A stretch of 64,000 nt of DNA from Allorhizobium pseudoryzae (GTDB taxonomy: Bacteria > Pseudomonadota > Alphaproteobacteria > Rhizobiales > Rhizobiaceae). The position numbers and the translations under genes are program-made. The notes beneath the pieces are model-generated. The model was not told the DNA's origin and ran no database searches. It saw only the letters and a program-made list of their open reading frames with translations. The stretch spans positions 992,001 through 1,056,000 of the forward strand of contig NZ_CP049244.1 of NCBI RefSeq assembly GCF_011046245.1, written 5' to 3'. Of this stretch, positions 60,334 through 64,000 are shown in pieces. How positions within the stretch are numbered: the first letter of the stretch is position 1; each line of letters starts with the position of its first letter.

Positions 60334-61986
60334 TCACGGCTGCGACAGGGCCTCGGTCAACAGCGCTTTCACGGCACTCATCGGAACCTCACCCGCTGCG
60401 GGTGGATGCAGACCGTCCGCAAATCCCCGGCTTCTAAAGCGGTCCAGAAGTGCGGCGTCGCGGGTAATGACGTGCATCGGAACGGCGCGGGACGCATCCG
60501 GCCCGGTGACGATCGAAGCTGGCTGGTGGTCGCCGATGACGATGAACAGGTCGTCGTCGCCATAGGTTTCGATATAACTGCCGATCGTCTGCAGCGAATA
60601 ATCGATGGTGCGGATATAGTGCTGGCGCACCCGTTCCGGGTCGGCCCAGACCTCTTGCGGAGTTGGCCCGCTCTGTGCCTCGGTGTCGAAGATCCGCCCA
60701 TCGCCCACCGCGGCCCAGTCCACGAGAGAGGCGACCGGCGTCCAGGGCGCATGGCTGGAAATCAGCGCCACCTCCGCCATCACCGGCTTGCGGCCCGGCT
60801 TTTCCCGCACCATGCTTTGCAACGCCGATAGGGTATACTGGTCCGGCATCGTCACCCAGTTGTAGGGTTTGCCCCGGTAACCGAGATCCTTGGCGGCCAG
60901 CACCCGGTCGTAGCCGTAATAGGCGGCTTCCGGCCAGTCCATGGTGATGGCCGGCATCACCCCGACGCTCTGCCAGCCGGCCTCGGAGAACTGCCTGTTC
61001 AGCGTCGGCCAGTCGCTCATCATCAGCCGGTCATAGCGGGCCTGATTGTCAACCCAGAGGCCGGAGAGGAACGTGCCATGCGCCAGCCAACTGAGGCCGG
61101 CGACCGTGGGCGATGTGATCCAGCGGCTGGCTGAGCCAAAGCCCTTCGCCGCCAGTTTCTCCTCCAGTTCTGTCAGGCGCGGGCTGATGAGCGGCGCGTA
61201 GCGAGGGTCTTCCACGGCGCTGCGCCCATAGGATTCGACAAAGATGAGGATCACGTCGCGGCCTGCCACCTGTGCAAAGTCCGGCGCTGCCGGCGATGTG
61301 GGGGCCGGATCAGACAGCGTCCGCTCGAACGCCGCCATGTCGGCAATCGAGGTCGCGATCAGTGTGGTGCGGGCCTGCAGATAGGGCAGTGCACCCGCTT
61401 CTATGGCGAATGGCAGGCGCAGCGGCAGCGCCAGCGCGATCAAGGCTGCGACCGAAACGGCGGCGGATATGGGCCGCATTCCATCCCGTGCGGGAGGTGG
61501 TGTCGCGGCAACCCCGCGCAGGCTGCGGGCATAAAGGGCGAGAAAAACGAGAAAGGACAACAGGATGGCGATAATGCCGGCCGCTGCAATGCCGGTGCCG
61601 ATCGCGCCCGAAAGAAGGTTCCAGCCGTCCAGCAGCATCTTGCCGTCGAGATAGGGATTGAACGGTCGCTGGAAGGCGCTCTGCGTTCCGATGTCGGCAA
61701 GCTTCAGAAACAGGATGAGGCCGAGTAGCAGCGTCACGATCCACCGGAAGACTGTGCCGATCCGGCCTTGAAAGACCATCAGAAACAGCGCGATCACTGG
61801 TACTTCCACCGGCAGGCGGAGGAAGGCGGCAAACCGCACGGCGTCCGGATGATCCGGCAGGTTGAGAATGACGGTCGTGAGCGTCAGAACGGTGATCCAC
61901 GCAAGGATCGTGGGCAACAGCGCGCGATGAGCGCGCTGCCCGGTGCCCTCAATTCCGCGTCGACTGGTCTGCACCTTGTCATCCAC
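60334..61986 (-). CDS. Membrane sulfatase/alkaline-phosphatase-superfamily enzyme (phosphoglycerol-transferase-like)
   Basis: This 550-residue protein has about five membrane helices in residues 20-200, then a periplasmic catalytic domain of the LTA-synthase/OpgB/sulfatase superfamily. Metal-site elements are DVILIFVESYGRSA at the start of the domain, a Ser/Thr-rich segment SPTVAGLSWLAHGTFLSG at the likely nucleophile, and FIVIGDHQPAS near the end. Such enzymes move phosphoglycerol or phosphoethanolamine from lipids to glycans. The start is GTG at 61986 with AAGGAG eight bases upstream; a nearby ATG is out of frame. It converges on the TIM-barrel gene and is divergent from a lipid-flippase-like gene. 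Confidence 0.82.
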   Translation of the reverse strand: MDDKVQTSRRGIEGTGQRAHRALLPTILAWITVLTLTTVILNLPDHPDAVRFAAFLRLPVEVPVIALFLMVFQGRIGTVFRWIVTLLLGLILFLKLADIGTQSAFQRPFNPYLDGKMLLDGWNLLSGAIGTGIAAAGIIAILLSFLVFLALYARSLRGVAATPPPARDGMRPISAAVSVAALIALALPLRLPFAIEAGALPYLQARTTLIATSIADMAAFERTLSDPAPTSPAAPDFAQVAGRDVILIFVESYGRSAVEDPRYAPLISPRLTELEEKLAAKGFGSASRWITSPTVAGLSWLAHGTFLSGLWVDNQARYDRLMMSDWPTLNRQFSEAGWQSVGVMPAITMDWPEAAYYGYDRVLAAKDLGYRGKPYNWVTMPDQYTLSALQSMVREKPGRKPVMAEVALISSHAPWTPVASLVDWAAVGDGRIFDTEAQSGPTPQEVWADPERVRQHYIRTIDYSLQTIGSYIETYGDDDLFIVIGDHQPASIVTGPDASRAVPMHVITRDAALLDRFRSRGFADGLHPPAAGEVPMSAVKALLTEALSQP

Positions 61987-62061
61987 CGTAGGTTCTCCTT
62001 ACAACCATCCTGTCGCATCGCCTGATGAGCGGCAAACCCGAAAGTCATACCCTTGCGCTAC

Positions 62062-62967
62062 ATGCATCTGGCAGGAAGCCTTGCCGCTCTCGTCCTGGTT
62101 CCGGTTCTGATCGCCCATATCGATCGGGGTCCGCTGCTGAAAGCGCTGTCGGACGTCTCGCTGGTCGAGATCGCCATCGGTCTCCTGATCGTCCAGGCGC
62201 AGATCATCCTGTCCGCGCTTCGCTGGCGTTTTACCGCCCAACGGCTCGGCCAGGACATGCCGCTCGGCTGGGCCGTGCGGGAATATTACATTGCCACAGC
62301 GCTCAATCAGACGCTGCCGGGCGGCGTGGCCGGCGATGCGTTGCGTGCCTATCGAAGCCGCACCTCCGCCCCGTCGGGCATCAGGCTCGCGGCGAAAAGC
62401 GTGATTATTGAGAGGCTGTCCGGTCAGATGGCCTTCTTTGTCGTCTGTGCCTGCGGGCTGTTCTTCTGGCCCGGCCTGCTGGCGAGCGTCTTTCCCGTCG
62501 GGCTTCTTCCCGTTGCCCTGCTGAGTGCGGCCGCCCTCATCGTGATCCTCGTCCTCGCCTGGAAAAAGCTTGCCCCACTCCGCGACGATCTTGCCCAGGT
62601 CTTCGTGCGTGACGGCGCCTGGAAACGGCAGGCCGGTCTCAGCCTGTCGGCGGTTGGGTCCTATATCCTGCTCTTCTGGTTTGCTGCGCATGCCACAGGC
62701 GGCACGTTGCCGCTTTCCGGGCTCGTCACCGTCGTGCCGCTCTGTCTTCTCTCGATGCTGATTCCCACCGGTTTCGGCGGCTGGGGAACGCGCGAGGCGG
62801 CGGCTGCCGCGCTCTGGCCGCTGATCGGCCTCGCCAGTGCGCAAGGGGTTGCGGCGAGCGTCACCTATGGGGCTCTGGCCCTGATCGGCGCGCTTCCAGG
62901 GCTTCTGCTTCTCCTCGTCAGTCATCGCACGGCAGCAAAAGAGGCTCACCGGGAAAGCCGGGCATAG
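62062..62967 (+). CDS. Lysylphosphatidylglycerol-synthase-TM/flippase-like membrane protein
   Basis: This integral membrane protein of about 301 residues has roughly eight helices and belongs to the LPG-synthase transmembrane (UPF0104, AglD/YbhN-like) family. Diagnostic stretches are SALRWRFTAQRLG, YYIATALNQTLPGGVAGDALRAYRSR and the C-terminal IPTGFGGWGTREAAAAAL. Family members handle or flip polar lipids or polyprenyl-linked sugars. The ATG at 62062 is chosen, although a TTG nine bases earlier is in frame and neither has a clear ribosome-binding site. Its last 22 bases overlap the convergent FkbM gene. Confidence 0.82.
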   Translation: MHLAGSLAALVLVPVLIAHIDRGPLLKALSDVSLVEIAIGLLIVQAQIILSALRWRFTAQRLGQDMPLGWAVREYYIATALNQTLPGGVAGDALRAYRSRTSAPSGIRLAAKSVIIERLSGQMAFFVVCACGLFFWPGLLASVFPVGLLPVALLSAAALIVILVLAWKKLAPLRDDLAQVFVRDGAWKRQAGLSLSAVGSYILLFWFAAHATGGTLPLSGLVTVVPLCLLSMLIPTGFGGWGTREAAAAALWPLIGLASAQGVAASVTYGALALIGALPGLLLLLVSHRTAAKEAHRESRA

Positions 62968-63692
62968 ATGTCACCCGATGGGGCGTCGGGCGCAAGATGC
63001 TGGATCTTTGCCTGCAAGTCCGCAAGGCCGGTCCACTCCGGTTCGACAAACCGGTGGCTTTCCCCCACGACCCGGTTGAAACGGTAATCTCCCCGGCTCG
63101 CAAGCGCTGCCAGAGCCGCGTCCGTCAGGTGCGGCATGGAGGGAATATATTCGAACGCGACGAGCGGCAGCGGCTCGTCCACGCCGTTCAGAATATCGGC
63201 TTCGGCACCCTCGACATCGATCTTGCAGAAATCGGGCATTCCATAACGCTGAACGAGGTCCGCAAGCGTCACCATCGGTACCTTCAGCGTGCGGTCCCAT
63301 TCGACAGAGGCAAAACCCGGCGTCTTGGCAGCCGTCTCGACGAAACTCGTGGAAATACTGGTCACGGTCGGGTGCCGGCTTGAAATATGAAGGTCGATCT
63401 CGCCGCTCTCGCGCCCGACGGCGACGCGTTCCAGCGCCACCAGATCCTTCTCCAGATGCTTGTGCAGGAAGTCGGCGAACAGCGGCTGCGGTTCGACCGC
63501 CACGACCCGTGCGCCGAGCTGCAGCAGGGTCCGACTGCGGCTTCCCACATGAGCGCCGATGTCGAAGACGAGATCGCCGGGCTTCACCAGTGCGCGATAG
63601 AAACGCTTCAGGCTGCTCCGCCGCCAGGGCATGCCGTAATAGATCGCAATGGAACGGGCGAGACCGAACGAGGCGGCGAGGTTTCCGGTCAC
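62946..63692 (-). CDS. FkbM-family SAM-dependent methyltransferase
   Basis: This 248-residue protein has the FkbM-type Rossmann methyltransferase core: GDLVFDIGAHVGSRSRTLLQLGARVVAVEPQP for SAM binding and FCKIDVEGAEADIL near the active site. These enzymes O-methylate sugars or lipids, often in surface glycans. I start it at GTG 63692, which overlaps the stop of the upstream gene (GTGA), giving translational coupling. A longer frame to 63977 reads out of phase through that upstream membrane-protein gene and looks non-native. Substrate unknown. Confidence 0.85.
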   Translation of the reverse strand: MTGNLAASFGLARSIAIYYGMPWRRSSLKRFYRALVKPGDLVFDIGAHVGSRSRTLLQLGARVVAVEPQPLFADFLHKHLEKDLVALERVAVGRESGEIDLHISSRHPTVTSISTSFVETAAKTPGFASVEWDRTLKVPMVTLADLVQRYGMPDFCKIDVEGAEADILNGVDEPLPLVAFEYIPSMPHLTDAALAALASRGDYRFNRVVGESHRFVEPEWTGLADLQAKIQHLAPDAPSGDIYARLSR

Positions 63693-64000
63693 GGAGCGCT
63701 GTCCTTGCGGGTGAGAAGCCAGATCGTATCGACGGCGAACGAATAGACGAGAAGCGCCAGGCACAGGGCAGAGAGCATGCCCGATGCCGGTTGCCCGAAG
63801 CCGGGCAGGATGACGAGACAGAGGGCCGCCACCTGCACCACACAGATGATCTTGCGCCGCAGGGAGGGGAAAAGCTCCTGGCGCAATTTTGGCAGCAGCC
63901 ACTGGGCCAGGATGAAACCGTAGCGCATCAGGCCGATCAGCACCACCCAGAGCCCCGCCTTTCCGAGCACGGCGCAACCGATGGACAACATCAGGATCAG
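63689..64000 (-). CDS. C-terminal part of membrane protein, probable CDP-alcohol phosphatidyltransferase
   Basis: The gene enters from the right edge, so only about 103 C-terminal codons are visible; an internal ATG at 63991 is probably not its start. The fragment has three or four hydrophobic segments. A basic loop, PKLRQELFPSLRRKIICVVQ, precedes VAALCLVILPGFG, and it ends SFAVDTIWLLTRKDSAP. This pattern resembles the C-terminal helices of CDP-alcohol phosphatidyltransferases, whose catalytic DG...AR motif would lie off-window. It is coupled to the FkbM gene. Identification is tentative. Confidence 0.5.
   Translation of the reverse strand: MILMLSIGCAVLGKAGLWVVLIGLMRYGFILAQWLLPKLRQELFPSLRRKIICVVQVAALCLVILPGFGQPASGMLSALCLALLVYSFAVDTIWLLTRKDSAP

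Noticed and set aside
63693..63977. N-terminal extension of the FkbM methyltransferase to 63977
   Set aside because: The extension is Arg/Pro/Gly-rich and out of frame with a hydrophobic membrane protein that occupies the same bases. The GTGA overlap at 63689-63692 gives a better start.

Overview
The window is G+C-rich, densely packed alphaproteobacterial DNA, most likely from the Rhizobiaceae (Rhizobium/Agrobacterium/Ensifer/Shinella relatives). The basis is gene content: glxBCD beside a glnT-type glutamine synthetase, a BigR-type persulfide island, DUF992 and DUF3095 proteins, a rhizobial-style palindromic intergenic repeat, and many ABC-transporter operons with divergent regulators. I recognise no rRNA, tRNA, IS element, phage gene or CRISPR array. 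Most of the window reads as ordinary chromosome or stable chromid, with both edge genes cut.

Left part (1-20,066). A minus-strand pectin/oligogalacturonide operon (sugar permease, binding protein, an unrecognised 824-aa protein, kduI, GH105 hydrolase) faces a LacI regulator. A chemoreceptor follows. Then comes a cytochrome bd module, cydDC and cydABX, with a perfect FNR/FixK box before cydA, a second imperfect box before cydD, and a divergent NsrR-like Rrf2 regulator. A sulfide/persulfide island follows: a TauE exporter and a persulfide-dioxygenase-like hydrolase, divergent from a peroxiredoxin and a BigR/SqrR repressor, around a palindrome. A tiny membrane ORF and a cupin close this part.

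Middle (20,067-34,296). A complete dppABCDF dipeptide operon has a 505-nt upstream region. After the repeat comes a LysR regulator divergent from dabB-dabA (energy-coupled inorganic carbon uptake). Next are a GAF/Fis regulator without an AAA+ domain, an AldB/AcoD-type aldehyde dehydrogenase and its DUF779 partner. The same 20-bp palindrome, GTGTCGCA-N4-TGCGACAC, lies before both the regulator and the dehydrogenase.

Right-centre (34,269-51,870). A LysR gene faces a plus-strand run: a branched-chain-type ABC transporter, a GMC oxidoreductase, an MmsB-type dehydrogenase, an XRE-cupin regulator, then glxBCD (N-methylglutamate-synthase-like) and a GmaS/GlnT-type synthetase. A DUF992 protein and the oxyR/katG pair follow.

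Right (51,985-64,000). The most unusual part is a five-gene minus-strand cluster that looks like a cAMP circuit: an MBL-fold hydrolase, a membrane cyclase with a His-rich membrane anchor and a [2Fe-2S] domain (CyaC-like), a divergent cyclase-like DUF3095 protein, a 913-aa ABC-transporter-like protein whose ATPase motifs are all degenerate, and a stand-alone cyclic-nucleotide-binding protein. The window ends in an envelope/lipid group: a TIM-barrel protein, a sulfatase-superfamily membrane enzyme, an LPG-synthase-TM-type protein, an FkbM methyltransferase and a truncated protein resembling CDP-alcohol phosphatidyltransferases.
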